Part shown: positions 9,001 to 17,716 of the stretch, in pieces
Layout: the number at the start of each line of letters is the position of its first letter
Position numbering within the stretch: position 1 is the first letter of the stretch
Origin: Enterococcus faecalis 13-SD-W-01
GTDB taxonomy: Bacteria; Bacillota; Bacilli; Lactobacillales; Enterococcaceae
Direction of reading: 5' to 3'
Assembly (NCBI GenBank): GCA_000415185.1
Contig: KE351647.1
Location: forward strand, 44,344 to 108,343
Length of the DNA stretch: 64,000 nt
Translations under genes and position numbers: made by a program
Notes under the pieces: model-generated
Told to the model about the DNA's origin: nothing
The model's input: only the letters and a program-made list of their open reading frames with translations
Database searches by the model: none

Positions 9001-11121
9001 TACTTGAATCCGCTCACCTGAAACTTTATGAACAACTGTTACTGTTGTGTTTCTGCTTCCTGGTACATCAAGGTCCTGTCCAGGATCATACTCTAATTCA
9101 TAGTCATTTCTCGCTAAAATAGCGTTATCATACTTTACTTCACCTATTACTTTTTCTAAATCAAGCGTTTCGCCCAGTGTTAAAGCTTGTGCCACGGGAG
9201 TGGCTTCTAACCCTTGATGAACCGTAAATGGAACATCATACGTCATTTGGACGTAGTTGCCATTGCTTAATTTCTCTTGAACTTGAATTGTCCCTGTCGT
9301 TTGACCTACCGTAGAACGGTCTGGATATCTAGTGAACCCAACGACTTCGACATTTTGTGCATCTGTTAGATTCAGATAAGTTGCCGCTTGTTGATCCAAT
9401 TGATCATCAGTCATTCGACGACTAATCGTTCCTGTCCGTGGTGTTACTCGATCAAGCAGTACTTGACGGTACCCTGTTGGTGTTAATTCCAAGTAAGCTA
9501 TATTATCTCTATGAGACAATGCACCTTCTGTTTCATTATTGAAGATTCTTAAACGGAAACGTGGTTCCTCATGATAAACCTTTAGAATATCTCCATGTTT
9601 AATGGATATCGTTCCAATATCACGGACATGCTCATCTACATTTCTGTTTCCGGCAGCTTCATAACTAGTAACTGTGTTCAACTCACTAAGCGCTTGTTTT
9701 GATTCCGTATTTCTCAATACTGCTAATGAGTAATACAAATCTGGAAAGCTAGGATGGATGGGCGCCGCTGCGGTATAATCGCCGCGCCGAGCTACCAATT
9801 TATTTTCCCCAGGTAAATAGGCTAAGGCACCTGCAGAACGATCCGCATGCCCTCTAAAAAGAAGTGTTTCTCCCCAAGAAACTGTAATAGGAACTAAAAA
9901 ATCTGCTGTACGCCCACTAGGTATATGTGTGACAGTCATTGTTGCATTTCTTGTACCAGGTACATCAGCATCCTGACCTTGTTCATAATCGATTCGATAT
10001 TGGTTAGATGGCACTCTTATTCCGTCTACTTGAACATTTGGAATCGCTTGATTAACGTTTACATCTTGACCTAATAGTAACCTTTGTGGCACCACTGTTG
10101 CTTCAACACTAGTACGAATGTCAAAAAGAATGTTGAATTCTTTTTGTGCATAAGCTCCACTAGCTAACCTTTCTTGTACTTGGATCGTTCCCATAGACTG
10201 ACTTCCTATAGCTGATCGATCTGGAAGTGTTGTAAACCCGACAACTTCTACATTTGGTGCATTCGATAGATTTAGATACCTAGCTGCTTGATTTTGCAGC
10301 TGTTCATCGCTTGTCTCTGCGTTAAGCCTAGTAGGAGCACTTGGCGGAATCGCATGATTGATCTGCAGCAGCTCAAATCCATTCTCCGTTATCTCAAAAT
10401 ATGCTACATTTTCGTTTGTAGAGATAATCCGTCCATTATTACTCCATCGCAAATTAGAAGCTGCTTCACTGTGAAAAATCTGTAGGATATCTCCAATCTT
10501 AACAGTTGGAAATTCAGAGTTGAAAGCTTGAACTCTCTCATCTAAATAAGAAACCCCTCCGGCATTGAAAGTATAGACTCGCTCCGCTTCCGATAGATTT
10601 ATATTTTCTGGACTAGAATATAAAACTATTCGCCAATATACACCGGCATTTGGAGATATTTCTACTGATGAGGTTTCACCAGTTACCATGGATAATCGGT
10701 CATCCGTTCTCCTTAGTTCTGCAAAAATTTCCTCCGTCTCTATCCTTTGCCCATATAACCGTATCCCGCTGTTTAATAGCGGAACCGGTGCGTCTATTAC
10801 TTCTGGATGTATTTCAGGTACAGGTCTGTTTCGTTGTTCAGAGGTGTGTTCTGTTTCTGCTGTAGTCTCTTGATTAACAGCACTTTCTGCTGTTGTTTCT
10901 TGCAAACTCTCAGCACCAATTGTTTCTTCTGATATTTCTTGCTCATCTTGTGTTTCTTTATTTTCTTGTGCTTCTTCTATCTTTTGTGTTTCTTGCGATC
11001 CTAGAATAGTTTCTATTTCCTGGTTTGGGAACGTTTCAGCATAGACGATACTCACGAAAGGAGAGAATATTTGACAAAACATACTTATAGTTCCTATCCA
11101 TGCAACTGTTTTTTTTAACAT
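5992..11121 (-). CDS. Large WxL-domain surface protein with ~300-residue repeats
   Basis: A 1709-residue secreted protein. A signal peptide is followed by a Glu/Thr-rich stretch (about residues 35-110), then about five homologous units of roughly 300 residues. Each unit contains a beta-rich block (LLFRG...AGALAYLP...LVARRGDY), a Q-x-x-A-x-x-YLNL block and VGFTRYPDRSTVGQTTGTIQV. The C-terminal WxL domain has both hallmark motifs, NWSLQVYQ and ISWELVADP, which bind peptidoglycan non-covalently in this family. The start is the ATG after AGGAGGAGG. In E. faecium, loci of a large WxL, a small WxL and a DUF916 protein form a surface complex that binds host matrix proteins. Near-identical repeat DNA (see repeat entries) makes this gene recombination-prone. 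Confidence 0.9.
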   Translation of the reverse strand: MLKKTVAWIGTISMFCQIFSPFVSIVYAETFPNQEIETILGSQETQKIEEAQENKETQDEQEISEETIGAESLQETTAESAVNQETTAETEHTSEQRNRPVPEIHPEVIDAPVPLLNSGIRLYGQRIETEEIFAELRRTDDRLSMVTGETSSVEISPNAGVYWRIVLYSSPENINLSEAERVYTFNAGGVSYLDERVQAFNSEFPTVKIGDILQIFHSEAASNLRWSNNGRIISTNENVAYFEITENGFELLQINHAIPPSAPTRLNAETSDEQLQNQAARYLNLSNAPNVEVVGFTTLPDRSAIGSQSMGTIQVQERLASGAYAQKEFNILFDIRTSVEATVVPQRLLLGQDVNVNQAIPNVQVDGIRVPSNQYRIDYEQGQDADVPGTRNATMTVTHIPSGRTADFLVPITVSWGETLLFRGHADRSAGALAYLPGENKLVARRGDYTAAAPIHPSFPDLYYSLAVLRNTESKQALSELNTVTSYEAAGNRNVDEHVRDIGTISIKHGDILKVYHEEPRFRLRIFNNETEGALSHRDNIAYLELTPTGYRQVLLDRVTPRTGTISRRMTDDQLDQQAATYLNLTDAQNVEVVGFTRYPDRSTVGQTTGTIQVQEKLSNGNYVQMTYDVPFTVHQGLEATPVAQALTLGETLDLEKVIGEVKYDNAILARNDYELEYDPGQDLDVPGSRNTTVTVVHKVSGERIQVQVPVTITWGHTVLFRGENNTSAGALAYLPEEKRLVARRGDYAQAAPIHPNFPDLYYSLEVLRNTELKQALNDLNTVTSYEAAGNRNVNEHVRDIGTISIEHGDILKVYHAEANEQFRLRIFRNETGSALSHRNNIAYLELTPTGYRQVLLDRVTPRTGTISRNMTDDQLDQQAASYLNLSNAPIVEVVGFTRYPDRSTVGQTTGTIQVQEKLSNGNYVQMTYDVPFTVHQGLEAAPVAQSLTLGESLDLEKAVGEVKYNNTVLARDAYELEYNPEQDLDVPGSRNTTVTIIHKASGERIQVNILVTITWGETLLFRGHADRSAGALAYLPGENKLVARRGDYTAAAPIHPSFPDLYYSLAVLRNTESKQALSELNTVTSYEAAGNRNVNDHVRDIGTISITHGDILKVYHEEPNFRLRIFNNEVEGALSHRNNIAYLELTPTGYRQVLLDRVTPRTGTISRNMTDKQLDQQAASYLNLTGTPTVEVVGFTRYPDRSTVGQTTGTIQVQEKLSNGNYVQMTYDVPFTVTVGLEASAVAQTLNLGETLDPSQVVENVKYNSQPLSTNDFEVKISGNGIMNLVGSRTINASITHKATTETIEVEIPVNIQWGNTLLLKGTSRHESLGLSLIRAGNQLQLIGTKGSEDRNLQLHTGLFLDTAYLKIGLISGQQNIALNLPNYQRNFTYYGRDYKFDIIDDFGVNTVQVGDVVEVYHQESLSAGRMISLYTDGVEADIHPTNRLVNQTTYYETTNDGLSLLFINQLTPKNATISQTMSDHQLDAAAETYLEFGSAKNVEVVGFTRYPDRTTVGQTTGTIQVQEKLSNGNFIQKEYEIPFTVQGVRMLTDVPAFDFGTIQKSSFSQTISAKTENQTSLSLQLADFIGENNWSLQVYQSPFQDSQGNSLKGAGITLNNISVKSDQENALHFPESLVLDTQPTELLSYQAPNAGNDVMRGYTNIYFGNEGTAGVHLNIPSTTLANEDTYKTTISWELVADPSQGANQYDE
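7853..8076 (-). repeat. 224-bp exact repeat within the large WxL gene (copy A)
   Basis: This segment is identical, by direct reading, to 9653-9876, exactly 1800 bp away (two 900-bp repeat units). The intervening equivalent segment (about 8753-8976) is clearly diverged. Identity between alternate units but not neighbours suggests recent gene conversion. Confidence 0.85.
9653..9876 (-). repeat. 224-bp exact repeat within the large WxL gene (copy B)
   Basis: Partner of the repeat at 7853-8076. Both encode the segment starting at the AGALAYLPGENKLVARRGDY block and running into the SYEAAGN block. Upstream and downstream of the 224 bp the two units differ again within a few bases. Confidence 0.85.
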
Positions 11122-11143
11122 ACCTCCTCCTCCCATCTTTTAA

Positions 11144-11875
11144 TTAAGGTGCTACAGGTTCTGCCACAAGTTCCCAAACGATTGATGTTGTATATGTTTT
11201 GTCTGTTTTTAATGTATTGGCTGGAATGCTCAAGCTGATACCGTTTGTTGTGTCATCTGCTTGTCTTTCTCCGAAGGCCATTGACCATGAACCGATTCCT
11301 TGGGAAGCATCTGCTTGTGTAATAACTTGTTCTGTGTTGTTTAAAACAATTCTTTCATTTGGTATCTCTGGCGCATTTGCTAAGTTGCCGCTACCATAGC
11401 GCAGGTTTTGGATGCTTATTTCTGCTCCTGTCAATTCATTGCCGTCTTCATCTTGGAAGCTGCTTGTTTGTGTAGCACGCAACTGCCATCCTTGGCGATC
11501 TACGCCTCGGCGGTCTTCTACAGAAAGGAATGGCACTCGTTTTTCTGGTACACCATTTGAAGTTACTTCGGTCAAATGAGCGTTTTGATTAATAGCAAAA
11601 CTTGTATTTTCGATTTCGCCAAAATCAAAGTTAGCCACAAAGTTTATTTTTAATTTCCCCTGGTTTGGGTTAGGGTTTGGCGGATCAATTGGTTTTTCCG
11701 GCTCTTCCGGATCGACGATCTCTGGCTGATCTGGATCTGCTGGAGTGATTGTAATCGCTCCTTCTGTCGTTGCTTTTGTTGCCCCGTCATAATCTGCTGC
11801 AAATACATTTGCTGAATAACCTAAAACTGATAATCCTAATACGCTTGCTGCAACTAATAAATTTGTTTTTTTCAT
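11144..11875 (-). CDS. Small WxL-domain surface protein
   Basis: A 243-residue secreted protein: signal peptide ending VFAAD (about residue 27), a Pro/Glu-rich linker (about 42-72, EIVDPEEPEKPIDPPNPNPN) and a WxL domain from about residue 75 to the end. The two WxL motifs are GWQLRATQ and IVWELVAEP, the second close to the C terminus as in the family. WxL proteins are held on the cell wall non-covalently. It lies between the DUF916 gene and the large WxL gene, spaced 20-30 bases, so one transcript is likely. Corresponds in type to the swpA genes described for E. faecium WxL loci. Confidence 0.92.
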   Translation of the reverse strand: MKKTNLLVAASVLGLSVLGYSANVFAADYDGATKATTEGAITITPADPDQPEIVDPEEPEKPIDPPNPNPNQGKLKINFVANFDFGEIENTSFAINQNAHLTEVTSNGVPEKRVPFLSVEDRRGVDRQGWQLRATQTSSFQDEDGNELTGAEISIQNLRYGSGNLANAPEIPNERIVLNNTEQVITQADASQGIGSWSMAFGERQADDTTNGISLSIPANTLKTDKTYTTSIVWELVAEPVAP

Positions 11876-11907
11876 TTTCTTTCTCCTTTAAAATTTTTTA
11901 TTGTCTG

Positions 11908-12957
11908 TCAAGTTAATCCGGCTTCTCTTTTTTGGGCCCTCACCACCTTTGATTTTTTTAATACCGTATACAAAACAACTAGGAGTAGTACGCTCAGCAC
12001 ACCAACTGCCGCATAAAAAGTCCAAGGTGTTGAAACGGTTATATCTACTGCGGACTGATTCAGCTCATTAGCTGTTGCAGCATCTACGTAAAACTTCTCT
12101 GTAAAGTGATATTCTTGATCATCTGCATTCACAGTCATTTCAACGCGGTATTCTCCAGCTCTTATTTGTTGAGAAAAAGTCGCTGTCCCAAAATCAAAGT
12201 TAGAATTGGGTGCCATGCGCAAATTGTTTTGTTCGTATTGGATGATTGGTTCCGTTTCATTTTGAAAATAGATTTCCGTGCCTACTTTCATCGATTTTAT
12301 TGAAATAGGTTGTTTATTCTGCAAATTGACTTCAATAAAATTCCGATAGTTTCGCTGATCCATTCTCGCATTGGACGCTCTCAATTCATTTAGCGGCATT
12401 TCCAGATTTTTTTGTCGGATCAAAACACCTACAGTGTAGGCAAATTGATGAGTGACTTGTTCTTCTGTTACTGCTTCTGTTTCTTGATAAAAGCGAAAGC
12501 CGCCTAATATCTCGCCGCCCCATTCCTTTTCAGGATAGTTGATGACTGTTGCAAACGTCTTTGTTTTCCCAGCTTCTATCGTCATCGTTTCTTCTGCTTT
12601 TTCTACTAACGTATCAAACGGAAATTCCAATGTGTCATCTAATGTTTTTTGTTTTAAATAAGTGGTGATCCCATTTTGATTTGTTTGTGCAGGAACAGCT
12701 TCTACGCGTATCGTCAAAGGTTTATCAGAGCTGTTCATTACTTCGATCGAGATAGATGCCTGTTCATTTGGTCCACCTTCAAACAGGTAATAACCTTGTT
12801 CATTGACCGACCCATCTTCTTTTAAACTTCTAACAGAGAATGGCGCTCCTGTATTTCCAAAAACCGGCAGATTATAAACACCTTCTCCTAAATAAAACAA
12901 AAAACAAAGAAGCATGATTTTTAGCCAAAAAAACGTCTTTTTCTCCGTTTTTATCAT
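11908..12957 (-). CDS. DUF916/DUF3324 membrane-anchored WxL-partner protein
   Basis: A 349-residue protein with an N-terminal export signal (WLKIMLLCFLFYLG), an extracellular beta-rich DUF916 domain (about residues 30-150, FSVRSLKEDGSVNEQGYYLFEG), a DUF3324 domain (about 160-305) and a C-terminal transmembrane helix (WTFYAAVGVLSVLLLVVLYTVL) with a basic tail. Family members accompany WxL proteins and bind them and peptidoglycan. The start was placed at the ATG following AAGGGGGG; an in-frame ATG 18 codons upstream would sit inside the promoter. First gene of the WxL operon, divergent from a MerR regulator. Confidence 0.9.
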   Translation of the reverse strand: MIKTEKKTFFWLKIMLLCFLFYLGEGVYNLPVFGNTGAPFSVRSLKEDGSVNEQGYYLFEGGPNEQASISIEVMNSSDKPLTIRVEAVPAQTNQNGITTYLKQKTLDDTLEFPFDTLVEKAEETMTIEAGKTKTFATVINYPEKEWGGEILGGFRFYQETEAVTEEQVTHQFAYTVGVLIRQKNLEMPLNELRASNARMDQRNYRNFIEVNLQNKQPISIKSMKVGTEIYFQNETEPIIQYEQNNLRMAPNSNFDFGTATFSQQIRAGEYRVEMTVNADDQEYHFTEKFYVDAATANELNQSAVDITVSTPWTFYAAVGVLSVLLLVVLYTVLKKSKVVRAQKREAGLT

Positions 12958-12980
12958 CCGATCCCCCCTTACAAATCCAA

Positions 12981-13011
12981 ATGTTAAAGTATGAACCAGG
13001 TGCATAGTCAA
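12981..13011 (-). promoter_or_regulatory. MerR-type promoter and operator of the WxL operon
   Basis: On the minus strand TTGACT (13006-13011) and TAACAT (12981-12986) are separated by exactly 19 bp, the over-long spacer typical of MerR-activated promoters. The spacer is occupied by a 15-bp dyad, ATGAACCAGGTGCAT (12991-13005), symmetric at 12 of 14 positions. The start of transcription would fall near 12974, just before the SD of the DUF916 gene. The adjacent divergent MerR gene is the obvious ligand-sensing activator. Confidence 0.7.
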
Positions 13012-13075
13012 TAGTTTTTTCTATACAAATTACATAACAATAGTTAAACTAGTTTTTCATAAAGGAGGTCGGGTT

Positions 13076-13822
13076 ATGGACAAAAATACTTTTCACATTA
13101 AAGAAATCACAGAGCTTACTAACCTTGAAAAATCAACGATTCGCTACTGGGAAAGGGCTGGACTGCTTCATTTGAAACGTGACCGCCAAAATAACTATCG
13201 TGTCTTTGACAGTCGTTCCTTGATTGAGCTGATGGATATTATTTTTTATCGTAGTTTGAACATCCCTGTCAAAAAATTAAAGAGGATTTTGCATCAAAAG
13301 CCAGAGACGACTTATCAAGCTTTAAACGATTCTGAAGCGGAATTAGCTCGGGAATTGGAAAAGATCCAACGTAAACAAGCTGTTATTCAAAGAAAAAAGC
13401 AGAATTTAGAAGAATTGTTTCAGCTTCAAACTAAAGATTTACAGATTTCTTTCCCAATAAATTTCAACTATATAGAACCATTCAATTTTTCTCACATAAC
13501 ACATGTAAGCCAGTATTCGACTAGTCCGTCAAATTTTATTTTATTTTTTCAAAATGGAGATCCCGATGAGTACCATGAAGGAATCGTTGTGGATGAGAAA
13601 TTAAGTGCGAACCTTATCTTTGAAAAAAAGGAACAGAAAATCTGGTTTGGCGGACTTTTGGAAGTAAATAATTCTGATTACACAAAAAATAATCTAGTAT
13701 CCCTGCAGCAGCGCTTAAAATTATCTAAAGACACTCCTTGCATTGCTCAATATATAGCCTCGGGAAAATCAACAACTGGTTCAATGATCGATTATTATAA
13801 ATGCTGGTTTATTCTAGATTAA
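13076..13822 (+). CDS. MerR family regulator of the WxL operon
   Basis: A 248-residue regulator with an N-terminal MerR winged helix (about residues 5-75: FHIKEITELTNLEKSTIRYWERAGLL, then NNYRVFDSRSLIELMDIIFYRSL), a coiled-coil dimerisation helix (about 85-125, rich in Glu, Lys and Gln), and a C-terminal domain of about 115 residues that may bind a ligand. The C-terminal part is not one I recognise. AAAGGAGG precedes the ATG. It is divergent from the WxL operon, whose promoter has MerR geometry, so activation of that operon is the likely role. Confidence 0.88.
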   Translation: MDKNTFHIKEITELTNLEKSTIRYWERAGLLHLKRDRQNNYRVFDSRSLIELMDIIFYRSLNIPVKKLKRILHQKPETTYQALNDSEAELARELEKIQRKQAVIQRKKQNLEELFQLQTKDLQISFPINFNYIEPFNFSHITHVSQYSTSPSNFILFFQNGDPDEYHEGIVVDEKLSANLIFEKKEQKIWFGGLLEVNNSDYTKNNLVSLQQRLKLSKDTPCIAQYIASGKSTTGSMIDYYKCWFILD

Positions 13823-13826
13823 GCGC

Positions 13827-13882
13827 AAAAAGAATCCAGAACTGTTTTAACAATTTGTAAAAAACAGTTCTGGATTCTTTTT
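13827..13882. terminator. Bidirectional terminator between merR and the APC permease
   Basis: AAAAAGAATCCAGAACTGTTTT and its complement form a 22-bp stem with a 12-nt loop. It serves the convergent MerR gene (plus) and permease gene (minus). Confidence 0.85.
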
Positions 13883-13885
13883 ATT

Positions 13886-15238
13886 CTATTGATTATATTT
13901 CTTTTTCATATATAGATAAAACGGTATGCCTATCAACGTTAACAAGATTCCTGTCATCGCCAATTGGAATTGATTGATCAGAGTCATCGCTAAGATAAAG
14001 ATCCCACCTAAAATCGCAATGATTGGAATAACCGGATAGAAAGGCACGCGATATGGCCGTTCCAAATCTGGCTCTGTTTTACGTAATTTGATCACTGCTG
14101 CAAAAACCAATGTATAGAAAATCCAAATAACAAAAATCAGCATATCTGTCAGCATATCGAAACCACCGATCATCATCATGACGATGGCAATAACCAACTC
14201 TAAAATACCTGCAATATACGGAACTTTGTTTTTATTCAATTTCGCTAATTTATCAGAGAACGGTAATTGTTTTTCTAAGCCCATCGAATAAGGAAGACGC
14301 ATCCCGGTCATCGTATAGCCGTTGATCGTACCATAAACAGAAACCAAGATACCGATTGTTACTAATTTTCCGCCGATACCGCCAAAAATCTTGCCTGCTA
14401 CTTCCATCGCTGCATTCTCATTGCCGCTTAATTGAGAAATATCCAGTGTGCGTAAAAAGGCAAATTGGACGAATAAGTAAACTACCATGATTCCCAAAAT
14501 TCCGCCTGCGATTGCTTTAGGAAGATCTCGTGCAGGTTTTTTCAGTTCTCCTGCAATATTCCCAACGTGGATCCAGCCGTCATAAGCAAACATTGTTGAT
14601 AACAAACCTGCTCCTAATGCTGCCCAAAATCCGCCAACATGCGATCCAGCTTCAACTGGGAAAAGACTCACTGCTACATCCCCTTCACGCAAAAGACCAA
14701 AAATAACGATCAGCGCTAATGGAACAAGTTTACAGACCAACGTGATTGATTGGAACATCCCGCTGGCTTTTGAGCCTAAAAAGTTGATCAGCATAATCGT
14801 AAATGCTGCAAGAACTGCTATCGGGATAATCGTTTCATTCGGCAAGTCGAATAAATTCTTGAATTGTGTACCAAAAATAATAGATAATGCCGCAACATTT
14901 GCTGGAAAATAAATAATTACTTGTGCCCAGCCAAGCAAGAAACTCCAGAATTCACCGTAAGAACGTTCGATATAACGCAGCATCCCGCCTGTTTCAGGAA
15001 TCGCTGCTGCTAATTCCGCCGCTGTCAGCCCTGCACAGACACTGATCAAGCCGCCTAAAAACCAAGAAAACAGATGCAAGCTTGCTGAACCCGTTACTTC
15101 TGCGACGCTTGCCGCTTTAAAGAATACACCTGCTCCGATGACTGTTCCCATAACCGTTGAAAGTGCTGGAAAAAACGTCATCGTCCGTTTTAAATCACCT
15201 TCGTGTAATTTTACTTCGTTTTGCTGGTTTTCCACCAT
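13886..15238 (-). CDS. APC-family amino acid permease (LAT/SteT-like)
   Basis: A 450-residue membrane protein with about 12 transmembrane segments, beginning with the consensus MGTVIGAGVFF after a short cytoplasmic N terminus. The ETGGMLRYIERSYG loop and the PARDLPKAI segment are typical of the L-type amino acid transporter branch, whose Bacillus member SteT is a Ser/Thr exchanger. AGGAGGAAAT precedes the ATG. It has its own promoter region, as a hairpin separates it from the upstream threonine dehydrogenase gene. The neighbouring threonine-degrading genes make threonine a reasonable substrate, but this is inferred from context. Confidence 0.85.
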   Translation of the reverse strand: MVENQQNEVKLHEGDLKRTMTFFPALSTVMGTVIGAGVFFKAASVAEVTGSASLHLFSWFLGGLISVCAGLTAAELAAAIPETGGMLRYIERSYGEFWSFLLGWAQVIIYFPANVAALSIIFGTQFKNLFDLPNETIIPIAVLAAFTIMLINFLGSKASGMFQSITLVCKLVPLALIVIFGLLREGDVAVSLFPVEAGSHVGGFWAALGAGLLSTMFAYDGWIHVGNIAGELKKPARDLPKAIAGGILGIMVVYLFVQFAFLRTLDISQLSGNENAAMEVAGKIFGGIGGKLVTIGILVSVYGTINGYTMTGMRLPYSMGLEKQLPFSDKLAKLNKNKVPYIAGILELVIAIVMMMIGGFDMLTDMLIFVIWIFYTLVFAAVIKLRKTEPDLERPYRVPFYPVIPIIAILGGIFILAMTLINQFQLAMTGILLTLIGIPFYLYMKKKYNQ

Positions 15239-15339
15239 ATTTCCTCCTATTCTGAAGTGTCGACCTTCTTTCCTTTGATTTTTTTCAAATAAAATCCAAA
15301 CTGCTTGGCAGCTTGAAATCTATTTTAATATGAAGGAGG

Positions 15340-15380
15340 AAAAAGGGAAATGCTAAATGCCCTACATTTCCGCTTTTTTT
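15340..15380 (-). terminator. Terminator of the kbl-tdh operon
   Basis: GGAAATG (15346-15352) pairs with CATTTCC (15365-15371). A-rich and T-rich runs flank both sides, so it can act on the minus strand after the threonine dehydrogenase gene, although that gene is 35 nt away. Confidence 0.6.
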
Positions 15381-15414
15381 ATCTTCCTCTCATTCTACTA
15401 TTGTTATTTATTGC

Positions 15415-16416
15415 TCAAGAGATGACAGTATCAATAGAAATTGCCGTTTCTATACCTTCTTTTTCAAATTTTTTAGATAATTTTTCCAACATCTCATCGG
15501 TCATTTTATCCAAATCAAAACAAGGCGAAAATCCCCATTCATTTCGCGCATCACTATCATCAATTGCATTTGGCCAAGATTCCGCAATTTTTTGACGAGC
15601 AGGATCAACATCATATCTCAGCTCAAAATCCGAGATGCGGCGGCGGATCGAAGCTGCGATTTGTTCTGGATCAAACGACATCGCTGTGATATTGAAACCA
15701 TTCCGATGTTTCAAACATTCTGGATCTGCGTTCATCAACTGAACAACCGCATCGATTGCATCATCCATGTACATCATATCCATATAAGTGCCTGAATCAA
15801 TAAATGAAGTATAAGATTTCTGTTTCAAGGCTTCATAGTAAATATCCACTGCATAATCAGTCGTGCCGCCGCCAGGTTCAACTTTGTAGGAAATCAACCC
15901 AGGAAATCGCACAGATCGAGTATCGACATCGTATTTCGTGTGGTAATAGTCTGCTAGTAATTCACCAGCAACTTTGGTAACACCATACATCGTCGTTGGG
16001 TGCATGACGGTGTCTTGCGGTGTATTGTCCGGCTCAGCATCTGGCCCATAAGCCGCAATCGACGACGGAGCAAAGAATTTCGTTTTTGGACCGATTTCCC
16101 GAGCAATTTCCAACGCATTCATCAAACCAGTCATATTCAGCTGCCAAGCAAAAGCTGGACGTTTTTCTGCAGTCGCAGATAACAGAGCTGCTAAGTGAAT
16201 AATCGTATCGACTTGATAGCGTTGTGCAATTTCTAAAAACTTTTCGTGGTCGGTTACATCCAACTCTTCAAACTGGCCATTTTCTACGACTGGACTCCCA
16301 GATACCGTTCGAATATCTGTAGAAATAACATTTTCTGCACCCAGGTCTTTGCGAAGACGTTCTGTCAATTCTGAACCAATTTGTCCTAATGCACCTGTGA
16401 TCAATACTTTTTTCAT
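15415..16416 (-). CDS. tdh: L-threonine 3-dehydrogenase, short-chain (SDR) type
   Basis: A 333-residue NAD-dependent enzyme of the extended SDR family. The nucleotide loop is TGALGQIG at residues 7-14, and the catalytic set is Ser118/119 with Tyr144 and Lys148 in YGVTK. The HLAALLSATAEK and PGLISYKVEPGGGTTDYAVDIYYEAL stretches are typical of the epimerase-like threonine dehydrogenases rather than the zinc type. It oxidises L-threonine to 2-amino-3-ketobutyrate. The next gene upstream, kbl, is 28 nt away in the same operon and completes the pathway to glycine and acetyl-CoA. Confidence 0.9.
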   Translation of the reverse strand: MKKVLITGALGQIGSELTERLRKDLGAENVISTDIRTVSGSPVVENGQFEELDVTDHEKFLEIAQRYQVDTIIHLAALLSATAEKRPAFAWQLNMTGLMNALEIAREIGPKTKFFAPSSIAAYGPDAEPDNTPQDTVMHPTTMYGVTKVAGELLADYYHTKYDVDTRSVRFPGLISYKVEPGGGTTDYAVDIYYEALKQKSYTSFIDSGTYMDMMYMDDAIDAVVQLMNADPECLKHRNGFNITAMSFDPEQIAASIRRRISDFELRYDVDPARQKIAESWPNAIDDSDARNEWGFSPCFDLDKMTDEMLEKLSKKFEKEGIETAISIDTVIS

Positions 16417-16444
16417 GTGTTTTCTTCCCTTCTCAATTGATTGT

Positions 16445-17638
16445 TTATTTGATGATCCCTAATTCTTTCCCTACTTTTTCATATACTTTCACTGCATCAG
16501 CTAACATTTCTTTTGTATGGCCCGCATTTGGCATATTTCGCACACGCCCGGTTCCAAGCGGTACAGTTGGATAAACGATTGGTTTTGCGTATACGCCATT
16601 CTCGATCAATTTTTTAGAAAATTCTTGTGCTAATTTCTCGTCACCTGCAATCACTGGTGTAATCGGCGTTTCTGAATGCCCGATATCATAGCCGATCCGT
16701 TTTAATTCCTCTTTGAAATACGTTGCATTGTCCCAAAGTTTTTCGACATATTCTGGATGTTCCTGGATCAGTTCGATTGCTTTGATACACGCTCCGGCTG
16801 CTCCTGGAGTCAATGAAGTAGAAAATAAAAACGGCCGCGCTTGAGATTTCAGCCATGTGATCAATTCGTTTGTTCCAGCAACATAGCCGCCGACCACACC
16901 AATTCCTTTAGAAAGTGTCCCCATTTGAAAATCAATATGCTTTTGCATGCCAAAATGTTTGACCGTTCCTGCACCTTTTCCCATCACGCCAGTTCCGTGA
17001 GCATCGTCGACATACGTAATGACATTGTATTTTTCACAGGTTTCGACGATTTCAGGGACTTTCGCTACATCTCCGTCCATTGAAAAAACACCATCTGTGA
17101 TATACATGATTTTGTTGTATTCACCGCTTTCGGCTGCTTCTTTCGCCTTTGCTTCTAAATCTGCCATATCTTGGTGCTTGACCCGAATGATTTTCGCGCC
17201 AGATAAGCGGCAGCCGTCAATAATCGAGGCATGGTTGAGTTCATCGGATAAAATAGCATCTCCTTTTTTCATCACTGCGGAAATCGCGCCCATATTACAA
17301 TTGAAACCAGATTGGAAAGCAATCGCAGCTTCCGTTCCTTTAAATTCAGCGATTTTCTCTTCTAATTCTTGGTGAATAGATAACGTTCCATTGATTGTTC
17401 GCACCGCTCCTGCACCCACACCATATTTTTTTGTTGCTTGAATATCTGCTTCTATCAATTCAGGACGTGTTGCAAATCCTAGATAATTGTTCGAAGCTAG
17501 GTTAATCAATTCTTGACCTTCTACTGTAATCATTGGACCATTACTGCCTTCTAATACATCGATGGTGTTGAATAAGCCTTTTTCTTTTAAATCTTTCAAG
17601 TTTTCTTCTAAAAATTGATCCAGTACTTTTGAGCTCAT
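16445..17638 (-). CDS. kbl: 2-amino-3-ketobutyrate CoA ligase (glycine C-acetyltransferase)
   Basis: A 397-residue PLP enzyme of the alpha-oxoamine synthase family. The PLP lysine is Lys244 in [12 protein letters not shown], with Asp211 and His214 in [11 protein letters not shown] and the SNNYLGF motif at residues 49-55. It splits 2-amino-3-ketobutyrate with CoA to glycine and acetyl-CoA. It is the first gene of the operon with the SDR threonine dehydrogenase. Length is normal for the family. A cre-like site lies about 80 nt upstream of the start, consistent with catabolite repression of threonine degradation. Confidence 0.92.
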   Translation of the reverse strand: MSSKVLDQFLEENLKDLKEKGLFNTIDVLEGSNGPMITVEGQELINLASNNYLGFATRPELIEADIQATKKYGVGAGAVRTINGTLSIHQELEEKIAEFKGTEAAIAFQSGFNCNMGAISAVMKKGDAILSDELNHASIIDGCRLSGAKIIRVKHQDMADLEAKAKEAAESGEYNKIMYITDGVFSMDGDVAKVPEIVETCEKYNVITYVDDAHGTGVMGKGAGTVKHFGMQKHIDFQMGTLSKGIGVVGGYVAGTNELITWLKSQARPFLFSTSLTPGAAGACIKAIELIQEHPEYVEKLWDNATYFKEELKRIGYDIGHSETPITPVIAGDEKLAQEFSKKLIENGVYAKPIVYPTVPLGTGRVRNMPNAGHTKEMLADAVKVYEKVGKELGIIK

Positions 17639-17716
17639 ACTCTCTCCCTCTCTTTTTCCATGCTATTTTATACTCATAATTCAAAATCGCTCTTTACATA
17701 ATTAGTCTACCGATTA

